64,000 nucleotides of DNA from Blepharisma stoltei (lineage: Eukaryota; Ciliophora; Heterotrichea; Heterotrichida; Blepharismidae). Location of the stretch: NCBI GenBank assembly GCA_914767885.1, contig CAJZBQ010000002.1, positions 1,052,856 through 1,116,855 of the forward strand, given 5' to 3'. The position numbers were made by a program, and so were the translations under genes. The notes beneath the pieces were generated by a model. It saw nothing but the letters and a program-made list of their open reading frames with translations. It did not search any database and had not been told where the DNA came from. How positions within the stretch are numbered: position 1 is the first letter of the stretch; the number at the start of each line of letters is the position of its first letter. This document shows, piece after piece, positions 1 to 9,826 of this stretch.

Positions 1-1657
1 CTTTTTCTCGATTTTTAGAATCTTCATTAAATCTTGCAATATTATCAAATGTCGCCAATTGATAAAATATTAACCCAAGTGAAAAAACGTCAGCTCGCTC
101 AGGCCTATACTTGGCTTTTCCAATTCCATGTATCATAGCATACCTTAACTCTGGAGCCATATAGCTGGCAGTTCCTATTACATCATGTACTCCAGTTGCC
201 GCATAAGTGTTCTCAATAGTTTCCCTGATTCCTGACACATTAAAATCTGCAATTTTTAATTGTCCTTCCTTCGTAATTAAAATATTATCAGGCTTTATAT
301 CTTGATGATAAATTTTATGGTTCACCAAGCTTAGAAAAGCCTCTAACAAGTCAAGAACAATAGAATTTAGTTCGGTTGGAGTAAAATTATTATTTTGGCT
401 TGCTCTTGATTTTATTAATTCAGTAAGACTGTACGGACAGTATTCCATAACGACATTTGAGCAGTATTTTATAACGTTGTTTTCTACTATTTCGTCATAA
501 AAAGAGCCATAGAATTCTAAGAAAAATCGACTTGTGCCTGAAAGTTTTTGTAAAATTTCTACTTCTTTTCGAAGTTTTTCAGCACTTTTATACCCATCTT
601 GCTCTTTATAAGTTTTTATTACTGCATCAGTTTGTTTTCCTTTCCACATGATTCTGCATTGGTTAACATTTAACTCACTTCTAACAAAAATAGCAGGGCC
701 CATGGCGATTTGGCTTCTTTGAGTTATAGGCCGGCTTTGCTCTTCAACAACTGGCTCAGCAAAAATTGGGAAAAGTTCATTTAATAGCTTAATTCTATCT
801 TGAAGCTTTTCATCGGTTACTTCTAGCTGATTAACAATATCTAGAATTTTTTTGCTTGTATCAGGGTCTGGAATAACTGGTTCTCCTTTAAATGCTTTAA
901 ATTTTTTTATATCATTTATATCTTCAACCCATTTCAGCGCATAATCAATCACAATGTTATCAGCCTCTCCAGCTGGAACTCCCAACTTTTTTACAATTAA
1001 CAAATTTTCCAAATTTTTTAAAATCTCATCTTTATTACTTGTCGAGCATTTTTCATAGAGTTTTACCTTTGCTCTTATAGATACTAAATTTATGACATAG
1101 TTTATGTCAGTTCCGAACATGTCATGAAAAGCTTTCGCATGCTTAGCCCATTCTAAGATTTCTGGAAAAGTTTCAGACACATTGACTCCTTCGCTTATTT
1201 TTGCAATTGCCCGATCGTTGGCTTTAGGGCAAATTATGTTGCAACTCTGAGCCAGATAACCAAGATTGTCTAAAATATGAGAAGCCAATTCTGGAGTAAT
1301 TTTAGGGTCTTGCGGGTTTTCTGTGGTGACTGGAAGCTGAAGAATGGAATATGCATAGCAAGCGCTTCATATACTATTTTAGCTCTAGTCATCTTTTGCC
1401 TCAATAAAGCAAATTCTTTTTTTTTTAGAAAATTCTGATTTAATAGGCATCAAGGAATAAAATTAATTAATTTAATATAGTTTCCATAAATCAACACCTT
1501 GGTTTAAAGCAACTTCTTGAGAAAAGCCATTGTACAAGGACACCAGGTCATTATATGAAAATCTATAGTTTTTTCGGATTAGCTCTTTTGCGGAATCACC
1601 TTGGACGTCTCTGTAGGTATTCGCAATATCGACGATTGAGCTAAAGAGGTCGACCAT
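1..1657 (-). CDS. Ser/Thr protein kinase with long N-terminal helical region (paralogue 1, 3' end outside window)
   Basis: Starts at ATG 1655-1657 and runs off the left edge, so the kinase C-lobe is incomplete. With TGA as Trp and the 108-bp insert at 1370-1477 removed, one frame stays open. About 290 N-terminal residues of unknown role precede the kinase domain. Visible kinase motifs are the VAIK-type lysine (AVIKTYKE), the catalytic loop IYHQDIKPDNILI, the metal-binding motif DFN and GTASYMAPE. HRD is HQD and DFG is DFN here, so activity may be atypical. A glycine-rich loop is not obvious. The paralogue at 3072-5686 matches along the whole length, including VDLWKLW at the exon junction. Identity as a protein kinase is secure; substrate and pathway are unknown. 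Confidence 0.85.
1370..1477. other. Short TA-bounded IES in kinase 1 (108 bp)
   Basis: The insert carries in-frame stops and has TATA at both ends. Removing it and leaving one TA rejoins VDLWKLW to SACYAYSIL, matching the uninterrupted paralogue at 5686. The body is AT-rich and shows no recognisable repeat. Confidence 0.8.
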
Positions 1658-1756
1658 ATAATTGTAGAGTGATTAAACATTAAGCTTAATTTGTGTATAA
1701 TCTGATATAATTTTGCTTATATGAGGGAAATACAGAATTATCGAAATAAATTTCAT

Positions 1757-2306
1757 TATTTCCCCCATCCTTGATCGAACGGCTCACCATCGTTCGATCA
1801 ATGATGGGTTAAAAAACATTTTTTGGGAAAAAAATTTTATATATAAATAAAAAATATATGCTTTTTTTATATATTTTAAATAAGGGTTAAGAGTATTTAA
1901 TAATTATTTTTACAGCAAAAAATTGAATTAATTTCCTAAAAAAAACCAATTTTTAATATTTTGATTTTTTGGTTACCCTTTTAAACTGTATAAAATTTTA
2001 ATTTGTTTCTTATTGAATTAAAATTTAAAATTTTAAAGAATCTCTATTTTTTAGATTATTGAGTTTTTAAGCCCAGACTGCTGACTAAAGCACTTCGAAT
2101 GGTTGACTCCGTAGTTTTCTGTTGTCTCAAAGCCTCTGACAACAACTTCATTAGGCACATTTCCCAACCTTTTTAACTAATATATTTTTATATATATAAA
2201 AATTTGCATGGTATGAAAATCGTTCGATCAAGGATGGGGGTTAATTTTCCTAATTTTTAGGAATTTTTACAGTCAATCGTTCGATCAAGGATGGGGTTGG
2301 GGGAGT
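1757..2306. mobile_element. MITE-like element with CATCCTTGATCGAACG inverted repeats (550 bp)
   Basis: The left end reads CCCCCATCCTTGATCGAACG followed by a partner that folds back on it. The right end carries two inverted copies (about 2220-2240 and 2276-2296) and finishes GGGGGAGTTA. TA dinucleotides flank both ends. The outermost bases, CTCCC/GGGAG, resemble the other MITEs in this window, but the subterminal motif is different, so this is a second subfamily. It carries no coding sequence and lies between two kinase genes. Confidence 0.7.
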
Positions 2307-3071
2307 TAGGGTATTTTCTATAAAGTTGTTTTTATTTGGATTATTAAACTATTCGGAAGATTGTGGAAAAAAATATTTGGAATAGCAAAAAATTAAATGC
2401 TAAGCGTGCTGTTGTAATAATAAGAATGGTAATCATTATAAAAAAATTTAATTATAGAGACTTGATAATAAGACTGAATTTAAAAGTAATTTTAAAGAAA
2501 AAGCTGATTATTAATAATAAATTTGATCGCAAATATAAAGCTGCTATAGCAATCTAAAAATCAACCCTTCTCTGAGGTTTTTTTTCTTATTCTACCTTTT
2601 ATAAAATTATGCACAACGAATATGGTCAGAATCTATATAAGTTTTTATGACAATTTTACCTATTTTTATTATCATCTCTGGAGATGGAGTAGTTAAATTT
2701 TCAAATTATTAAGCTGATTATTTCATCATTGTTAATTTATTTGAATTATTAAGAGAGCGGCTCTGTTGAGTATCTTTTCATATGCTTCAAAATCCTCTAG
2801 GTCTACCATGAAACCCACAACCCACTCCCTTCAAAAATAAAAATTATCTAATCTTGATAATAAAAATATAAGAGATATTTTTTAATATATAATTTTTAAG
2901 CTACTCTAATTCATTTCTAGGACTTCTGCTAATGTATTAAATACTTTATTCCATAATATCTTACATAAATGCGCAATTATATGGTAAAAGACCATACTAA
3001 TATATAAGAGATTTGATAGAGAATATTAGAAAAATGCTAAAAACAATATTTTAATTGTCTAAAGCTAGGTG
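2307..3071. other. Intergenic, no gene recognised
   Basis: AT-rich sequence between the 550-bp element and the 3' end of kinase 2. A 64-codon open frame at 2363-2557 is nearly all Ile/Lys/Leu/Asn, as expected by chance at this composition. No RNA gene or repeat unit was recognised. Confidence 0.6.
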
Positions 3072-3906
3072 CTATGAAAGCATCTCTGTATTTTTATTTT
3101 CAATGCTAGAAAATTTGCGTTTTAGAAGGGAGTTGGTTTCATGCATGACCATCCTCCTAAACGAAGGCCTTTTCTTATATTCAAAATCAAGCATCTCATA
3201 TATAAGTTTTTGCAGCCAAGGCAGCTTTACATCTTTCCTCACTTTTTCCCTGTTATTTTTATCATCGTTAAATCTTGAAATGCTTTTAAATGTTGCACAT
3301 AGATAAAATACAAGCCCAAGTGAAAAAACATCAGATCGCTCAGGCCTGTACTTTTCTACTGATTTACCATTTATCCAAGCTTTTTTTAGCTCTGGGGCCA
3401 TAAAGCTTGTTGTTCCTAAAACATCATGCTCTTCAGTAGGCATACAAGTATTTTCTATTACTTCAACGACGCCAGATATATTGAAATCACCGATTTTTAA
3501 TTGTCCATCTTTTGACACTAGTATATTGTCTGGCTTAATATCTCTATGGTAAATTCTTAAATTAACTAAACTTTTAAAAGCTTCGAGCAAGTCAAGGCAA
3601 ATTTTGTAAAGCTCTTCTTCAGAAAATATTAGGCCTTTGCTTTTTCTTGCTTTAATTATATCAGCTAGAGAGTTTGGGCAATATTCCATTAAAACGCTAT
3701 AGCAGAACTTTTCGGTATTATTTTCAATTACTTTATCAATAAAGCTGCCATAATAGTCTAGAAAAAATCAACCCCTGCCTGAGGTCATGCTTAATATTTC
3801 TACTTCTTTTTTGAATCTCTCACGGTATTTATTGGAATTTTTATCTTCTTTATAAGTTTTTATAGCTGCAATAATTTCTTGACCATACCAATTTAGTTTA
3901 CATTCG

Positions 3907-4362
3907 TAAACACTTGCTCCTCTGAGTGAGTAAGCGAGCTATTTGGAAAAATCCTATTTTTTGATGCGTTCTTAGCTTTATCATAAACACTATAAGAGAT
4001 TGCTAGCGGGAGGAATCTACTTGAAGAATGGCATTATGGTTCACCAAACTATTTTCGCAAGACAAATGGTATCTTTCGTGAATCAAATAGCAATTTTCCA
4101 AACCTATTCCTCAATCAAAAATTATTTATTGCATGAGGCTGCATTTTTTAATATATTAATTATAATTAATATAATGAAATCCTAAACTAATGCTTTCTAA
4201 TTAATAATAATTCTACTAAGTTTTAAACAGCTACATTCAAAACATAATAGCAAATTAAATTAGTTATATTTCAATTTTTTAGGATTAAAATTTCCTAATT
4301 TATTAATAAAAAAAAATAATTACAGTCTAGAAAAATTTTTGCTCAATTACGGAGGAGTGATT
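3907..4362. mobile_element. MITE-type IES in kinase 2 (about 456 bp)
   Basis: The ends are inverted copies, roughly CACTTGCTCCTCTGAG on the left and CGGAGGAGTG on the right, next to TA dinucleotides. Internal stretches such as the TATAATGAAATCC block are shared with the MITEs at 22619, 23964 and 46800. The element separates the N-terminal region from the kinase domain. Exact boundaries are uncertain by a few bases because the frame does not close. Confidence 0.65.
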
Positions 4363-4671
4363 TATATCATTATGCTTAAAAATCGCATTTCCCATTACTA
4401 TTTGACTTCTATGAGTAATTAAAGCAGGACTAGGCTCATCCAGCTCTTTAATTTCCTCAACTGCCGGGACATATTGGTCTGGAAAAATTTCATCTAAATT
4501 TTTGATTTTTTCTTGATATTTTTCTTCACTTAATTCCAATTTTTTAATCACTCTCAGCATTTTTCTACTTGTATCTGGGTCTGGATTTACCTTCTCTCCT
4601 CGAAACTCTTTAAATTTTTTTAAATCATTTACATCATCAATCCATGCTAACGCATAATCAACCACAATATT

Positions 4672-5095
4672 TTGTGCATCGCCATATAAATAAAAAATGG
4701 CGTGATAATCGACTACCTTCTTAGCTCCCTCAAGGGGTTTGAGATCTTGAGGAAGAAGGGTTGCTATTGCATCCGGCAAAGTTTGTATGGAGTAGTAGTG
4801 CGGAATGTTCAGCAGTAGGTATTTTTTAATATTTCAAAGCTGTAATAGGCCTTGCTTGACTTCTAGCTTCTATTTTGCCTGAAACTCAGCCATAATTCAA
4901 ATTTCCATGGAAGCAACCCTGTAAGACATGTAGCATGGTGGCGCAAATTTTCAGAATTACAAGTAGCTTCGCTTAGCTAGAGCAAGCCTATGATGTCGTG
5001 AAACGCGAATGGCGAGCAAGCGAGGAATGACTATGTAAATAAATAAATGGCAAGAAAGGTGCCGAGCGCATAATTTTCTTATAAGTTTAAATAAC
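4672..5095 (+). mobile_element. GC-richer retroposon-like unit in kinase 2 (424 bp)
   Basis: Flanked by imperfect 12-bp direct repeats, TTGTGCATCGCC (4672-4683) and TTGTACATCGTC (5096-5107). Collapsing the repeats gives a protein junction of the same length as kinase 1. The head reads ATAAATAAAAAATGG, like the units at 15002 and 61672. The unit length, 424 bp, equals that of the 61672 copy. Base composition is clearly higher in G+C than the host gene. A TA-to-TA excision (4687-5098) would also stay in frame but adds four residues. Confidence 0.6.
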
Positions 5096-5686
5096 TTGTA
5101 CATCGTCACCTGAAATTTCCAGGTTTTTTAATTCCAATAAATTTTCTAAATTTTTTAAAATTATATCTTTGTTGTCTGAGCTGGAATTTTTATAAAATTC
5201 TGTTTTTGATTTAATAGAAATTAAGTTTATGACATAGTCAATCCCAGTTCCTAGTTGTTTGCTAATATCTTTTGCAAGTCTAGCCCATTCTATCATTTCT
5301 TCAATAGATTCAGCATTATTTATAGCCTCACTGATTCTTGAAACAAGCCGTTCATTGGCTTTTGGGAACGGCTGATTATATTGAGTAGCTAGATATAAAA
5401 GATGTTCAAAAGCCTGAGGCGCTAATTTTGAATTAAATGAAGGATTTTCAGAGTTTTCTTTGACAAAAGGAAGCGTAAGAATTGCATTTGCATAGCAAGC
5501 ACGCCACAATTTTCACAAATCAACATTTGGGTTATTTTCAGAATCCTGGATGAGACCATTGTATAGATTTATCAGATCGCTGTAGGAAGAACTGCTGTTT
5601 TTACGGATGAGCTCATTTGCAGAATCCCCTCGAACTTTTCCATAAGTTTTTGATATCTCGTCAATTGAGATTAAGAGGTCAACCAT

Positions 5687-6098
5687 AATAATTGTAGAGA
5701 GATTACAAATGAAGATAAATTTTGATATTTTTTTGGATTATATTGAAATGAATATTTTAATTAAATTAATTATTACTATTTGGCTTGAATCATTAATTAT
5801 ATCTTTTATAAAGAATGCACTGAATAAATCAGATTTGGCATTTCTATTATTTAAAAATAGATATAATTCTCTAGGAGGTATACCAAATCTGAGGGAAAAA
5901 CCTATATAAGTAGCAAAAAGTATTCAATGCATATAAAAATCTTTATAAATCAAAATATTTGGTCTCTTAATAGGAAAAATTGGATCTTCATTTATTTAAT
6001 TAATTAAATTACTTTAACTACCACACCATTTAATGCATATCAGTCTGCCATCATTTCTTTGAAATTTGGAATTAGTTTATATTAAAAGTAATAATATA
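5687..6098. other. Intergenic between kinase 2 and the Rab gene
   Basis: AT-rich spacer carrying the divergent upstream regions of both genes. A 66-codon frame (5709-5909) is open but has composition typical of chance AT-rich ORFs. No repeat or RNA gene was recognised. Confidence 0.55.
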
Positions 6099-6674
6099 AT
6101 GTCATATGATTATCTAATCAAAGGGATGTTAATCGGAGACTCTCAAGTTGGAAAGTCAAATTTACTTCTGAGATATGCTGAGAATAATTTCAGAGAAGAG
6201 TACAATGCGACAATAGGCGTTGAATTTGGAACGAAAATTAAAAATATCAATGAACTAGCGATAAAATTTCAATTGTGGGATACATCTGGCCAAGAATCAT
6301 TCAGATCGATTACTAGATCCTACTATAGAGCTGTTGCAGCAGCATTCATAGTTTACGACGTCACAAGTAGAGGGAGCTTTGAACATCTGACCAATTGGGT
6401 TTCTGAAGCAATGGCAAATGCTCCTAGAACTGTCGTAGCAGCCTTGGTTGGAAATAAAATTGATAGAGAAGAGGAAAGAAAAGTTTTATTTGAAGAAGGC
6501 CAAAAATTTGCAAATGATCACCAAATGATTTATTTGGAAACTTCAGCTAAAACTGGATGGAATGTTGACAATGTGTTTAATTTTGTTGCTGCAGAAATTT
6601 TGGCCAGGATCAGAAATGGGCAGATCGATGTAGAGGATGCAAGCAATGGGATTAAAATCTCAAGGCAAAAATAA
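6099..6674 (+). CDS. Rab2-like small GTPase
   Basis: Encodes 191 aa from the Met at 6099; an in-frame Met at 6066 would add 11 residues, but MSYDYLIKG fits the Rab2 N-terminus. GTP-binding motifs are complete: P-loop GDSQVGKS, switch I TIGVEFG, switch II WDTSGQESFRSITRSYYR, NKID and ETSAK. The switch II block and the C-terminal NGIKI are hallmarks of Rab2, a regulator of ER-Golgi and endolysosomal traffic. The protein ends GIKISRQK and lacks the prenylated C-terminal cysteines, so either the end is encoded past an unseen IES or intron or this form cannot be prenylated. The GTPase identity is very secure. Confidence 0.92.
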   Translation: MSYDYLIKGMLIGDSQVGKSNLLLRYAENNFREEYNATIGVEFGTKIKNINELAIKFQLWDTSGQESFRSITRSYYRAVAAAFIVYDVTSRGSFEHLTNWVSEAMANAPRTVVAALVGNKIDREEERKVLFEEGQKFANDHQMIYLETSAKTGWNVDNVFNFVAAEILARIRNGQIDVEDASNGIKISRQK

Positions 6675-7150
6675 TAAATACTAATAAAAGTTTGAAACAT
6701 AGGGAAAATTAGAATGCTTCTAAATTCAAAAATAATTGTAAAATTAAGCAAATAAAGAATGATTTTCTATTTTCAGTTGGAGTTATAATGTTAAGCTAGG
6801 AAAATTATTCTAAAAATAGCTTTATGACTTACCGCTTTTTAAGATTGAACTATATATTGGTAAAATTTCAACTTTGTGCATTTAAAATATTTTTTATGTG
6901 TAAAAATAATAAAAATATTTAATAGCTTTGATGCAAAATTTAATGTTGAAAATAAAAAATTTTACTTGATTTTAAATTGGGGAGTGCAAAAAGAATATTA
7001 TTTTAATAAAATTATTAAATATAGTTTTTAGTCAAAAACAAATTTAGCCCATCTGAATTGAAATAAAATTTTTTAAAGAAGAGGAGTTAGCTTCCTTTTT
7101 GCCTCGAGCATAGTAATTTATTATATAAACTTATGAAATAGCCAAGTCTT
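6675..7150. other. Intergenic AT-rich region
   Basis: No gene recognised. A GGAGTTAGC motif near 7083 resembles the right end of the local MITEs, but no matching left end was found. If the Rab C-terminal cysteine exon exists, it should lie here; I did not find it. Confidence 0.5.
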
Positions 7151-7518
7151 ATCCTTTCTCTTCAGGTTAGGCTATTAAAGACAGACGTTAGCCATATTGG
7201 TGACGTAGTCACTAAATACCTAAAATGCAGGAGTTTCCCACTTTTCGACTCCGGTCCAGAGAGGGTTTATCCCAAATAATAGGTGCCGCTTCCAGTACGT
7301 TTGTCTCTTCCTTGCCTTACGGCTTCAATCTTGAGTGCTGATGGATTTCTGTGGCCTTGCTACGGGGCGATTGGAGCATTGATTTCAAGGATCGACTCCG
7401 TCAGGAACTGAAGTGCCTTTCCAACTATTCTTGATTCTTGACTCAGAGTCCTTCAAATTTTGCCATCTGGACTGTTGCATAAGGAGACAGATTGGCACAC
7501 GTCACCATTTTAATATAA
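7151..7518 (-). mobile_element. GC-richer retroposon-like unit (368 bp)
   Basis: Stands out by composition from its AT-rich surroundings. Flanked by imperfect direct repeats, ATCCTTTCTCTTCA (7151-7164) and ATCCTCTCTCATCA (7519-7532), 12 of 14 identical. Read on the minus strand, the head is TTTATATTAAAATGG, like the other units described here. No protein or structured RNA was recognised inside it. The orientation is inferred from the shared head motif. Confidence 0.5.
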
Positions 7519-7584
7519 ATCCTCTCTCATCAATTCCATGAATATTTTTAAAGAAACTTAAACTAAATTTTATAATTTTATTTA

Positions 7585-8157
7585 TTAAAATCCCAAAACA
7601 GCATGAAGCTGCCTTAATATCAATTTTAGTGCCAACTTTGAAATATAGCCGTTGAAGTCTCTTTCAATTGCTTGAATATCACTCATAGGTATCCCAGTCT
7701 CTTCCTCATCACTTCTTCTATAATGAGCTGACATAGAAATTCTTAAATTAGGCGCATGTGAAAAAATCCATATTAAAACCCTTTGATCATAATTTTCCAA
7801 AACTTTTCTGCAGAATTTTTCATACTCTTTCCAATGAAATGATACTGTTTTCTTTATCAAAATGGAGGCTATAATTAAGAATTCCTCTAGGCTATTGATT
7901 TTCTGCTTGTTACAAGCCCGAAGTAATAAGTCTAGTAGCTTTATTTGGATAAAATCGAGATGGAAAGTATTTGAAACTTTAAAAAGCGTACTGTAAAATT
8001 CGTTATTATTCTCACGAAGATAGGCGGAATTAGAAATACAAACCCGATTTATAAGCTGAGGCTGCTTATAATTGGATTTATTAACGTATTTTAACTCGAA
8101 TAGCTTCAAAGTGCTAACCTTTTTTGCCTTTTTCACCATATATCTAATATTTGACAA
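7585..8157 (-). CDS. Hypothetical protein, 190 aa
   Basis: A single open frame from ATG at 8157 to the stop at 7585, basic and rich in Leu, Ile and Tyr, with no signal peptide or transmembrane stretch. I recognise no family. The segment around LDLLLRACNKQKINSLEEF is predicted to be helical by eye. It lies between a GC-rich repeat unit and a degenerate MITE, which raises the possibility that it is germline-limited. Composition is more protein-like than chance AT-rich ORFs nearby. Confidence 0.5.
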   Translation of the reverse strand: MSNIRYMVKKAKKVSTLKLFELKYVNKSNYKQPQLINRVCISNSAYLRENNNEFYSTLFKVSNTFHLDFIQIKLLDLLLRACNKQKINSLEEFLIIASILIKKTVSFHWKEYEKFCRKVLENYDQRVLIWIFSHAPNLRISMSAHYRRSDEEETGIPMSDIQAIERDFNGYISKLALKLILRQLHAVLGF

Positions 8158-8291
8158 TGATCAATGATGGCATTTTTATTGATTTTAATTTTAGGAATTT
8201 ATAAAGCATTTTACAAAATTAAATAAGAAAAGGAATAGTTGTCAGAATAAAATAAAAAATTTTATAGCTATTTTTAAAATGATCAGAAGCC

Positions 8292-8544
8292 TACTCACCT
8301 TTGTGAGCAAACGAAACCATTGGAAAAATCCTTATTTTTTAGGTAAAAGCCTAAAAAAAAAATTTTGATATTTAATGATAATTATTATAATGAAATCTCG
8401 AACTAATTCTGCTTAATTTTACACAACACATAAATTTTAGAATTTAAATTAATATTGCTTTCTGATTTTTGCGAATTGGGATTTTTTAAATTTTTAAAAA
8501 AATATTTAATATAATTAAAAAAAAATTTAATATCATGGAGGAGT
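8292..8544. mobile_element. Degenerate MITE of the CTCC...GGAG family (253 bp)
   Basis: The left end resembles TACTCACCTTTGTGAGCAAACG and the right end is ATGGAGGAGTTA, with TA at both borders. The interior contains blocks found in the copies at 23964 and 46800 (TAATGAAATCTCGA, TTTTGCGAATTGGGA). No ORF. Confidence 0.6.
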
Positions 8545-8575
8545 TAATAAACAATTAATTAGTAAAATAAAATGA

Positions 8576-8798
8576 CTGGAAAATAAGGAAGAGTCACTGT
8601 CTAGGAGGTGCCCCGATGATCTTGATGAGAGAATACTATGTGAGAGGCAAAGCTTCCCTCTTTGTAAGGCCTACCAAATCTTCGGCTTACTACAAAAGAG
8701 AAAAAGGCCCTGCTTTCTGCTTTATCTGAATGGGTCCTACCTACTCCATAGGAATACGCCTCGGAGTCCAATTCCTTTAAACTCACCATTTTAATTCT
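8576..8798 (-). mobile_element. GC-richer retroposon-like unit with perfect 14-bp direct repeats
   Basis: CTGGAAAATAAGGA occurs exactly at 8576-8589 and again at 8799-8812, with 209 bp of GC-richer DNA between them. Read on the minus strand the unit begins AGAATTAAAATGGTGAG, the same head motif as the other units. A 62-codon minus-strand frame lies inside, but its start coincides with the ATGG of the repeat head, so I do not call it a gene. Confidence 0.65.
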
Positions 8799-8812
8799 CC
8801 TGGAAAATAAGG

Positions 8813-9826
8813 ATTTTTTTTATTATGGTTACAATAAAAAAGCTCAGATTCAAAGCTTAAAGAGCCAATAAGCTTAAATTGATAAGAATAATGCTAGATC
8901 GTTATTTCAGAAACCCTAAAAGCTATCGGTGATATTATCTTGCAAAGTGTAACTGTTTTTCACACTAACTCCCCCAATTTAATTGGAACAAAATATCAGT
9001 AAAATTTACAAATTTAATACTTTAAAATTGAACATTTTTTAATAGTAAATCTTTTTTTAAAAAAAATTAACCCCCCTTTAAGTTTCGATTTAAAGTGGGG
9101 AATAAGAAAAATTTTAAATGTATAATTTCAGATTATTTTAATTTTAACGTTTAGCAATTTTTTTTTTAATTCTGATTTTATCAAATTATTATTTCATTTA
9201 CGCTAACTTAATTAATTATTGCCAAATCAAGGTACCAATAAAATAAGCTATTATATTTTATTTATCCCCATTCTCACATCACCCACCCAGGTTTTATTTC
9301 TTGTTTCCTTGCTTATCTTGCCCATCAAATATCAGATACCACTGACTTCGATAGACTGTTCTTCAAAGTCACCTTGATTTCCTCAGCTCTTCTTCAGGCT
9401 CTCAATAAAACCAACGTCAATCCACCTGGCACGGAAATGCCTAGTCTCACAAGCCCATCATGAGTCCCTCTTTAAAAATTTCATTGACTAAGACATAATC
9501 CAAACTGCTGCTTAAAGTGGACTCTTGCTTTGGATAAATTTGTGGATGAACCTGAAGCTTATGATTAAATTTGGAATTTCGTTTCTTGAGCAGAAAATTT
9601 GATTTTTAATATCAAAAAATATGAAAAGCATAATAAAGCTTTCCCAGATATATCAGTTTCTATTAATCAAAATAGTGTTTAATTAATACGAAATAATTAA
9701 AAGAAATGATATATATAAAGGAAATAAATAAAGACGCTGAACAATAAACTTCTAATGATATTAACAAACTTAACTTTATTTTTAATTACTGTTCAAATTG
9801 AATTACCAGTAATATTTATCCTTAAA
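8813..9826. other. Non-coding region with an unexplained GC-richer block at about 9260-9560
   Basis: The first 450 bp are AT-rich with nothing recognised. From about 9260 to 9560 G+C rises, and reading frames on both strands stay open for 60-70 codons when TGA is Trp. The composition fits the retroposon-like units, but I found no convincing flanking direct repeat. Possibly an old copy or a decayed gene fragment. Confidence 0.45.

Larger units (their letters stand above)
3072..5686 (-). pseudogene. Ser/Thr kinase paralogue 2, interrupted by two elements and probably frameshifted
   Basis: Starts at ATG 5684-5686 and ends at TAG 3072-3074. It aligns with kinase 1 throughout: VDLWKLW, the N-terminal helical region, AAIKTYKE, IYHRDIKPDNILV, DFNISG and GTTSFMAPE. 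HRD is intact here but DFG is again DFN. Two inserts break it. One is a GC-rich unit (4672-5095) between imperfect direct repeats, and its removal restores exact length agreement with paralogue 1. The other is a MITE (about 3907-4362). TA-to-TA removal of the MITE leaves a one-base frame mismatch, so the gene is either decaying, misassembled by one base, or excised at a boundary I did not find. Confidence 0.65.

Noticed and set aside
2363-2557. 64-codon open frame on the plus strand
   Set aside because: Dominated by Ile, Lys, Asn and Leu from AT-rich codons, with no neighbour context or motif; expected by chance.
5709-5909. 66-codon open frame upstream of the Rab gene
   Set aside because: Looks membrane-like only because AT-rich DNA gives Ile/Leu/Phe; no shared motif with any neighbour.
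8601-8789. 62-codon minus-strand frame
   Set aside because: Lies wholly inside a repeat unit bounded by 14-bp direct repeats; its ATG is the repeat head motif.
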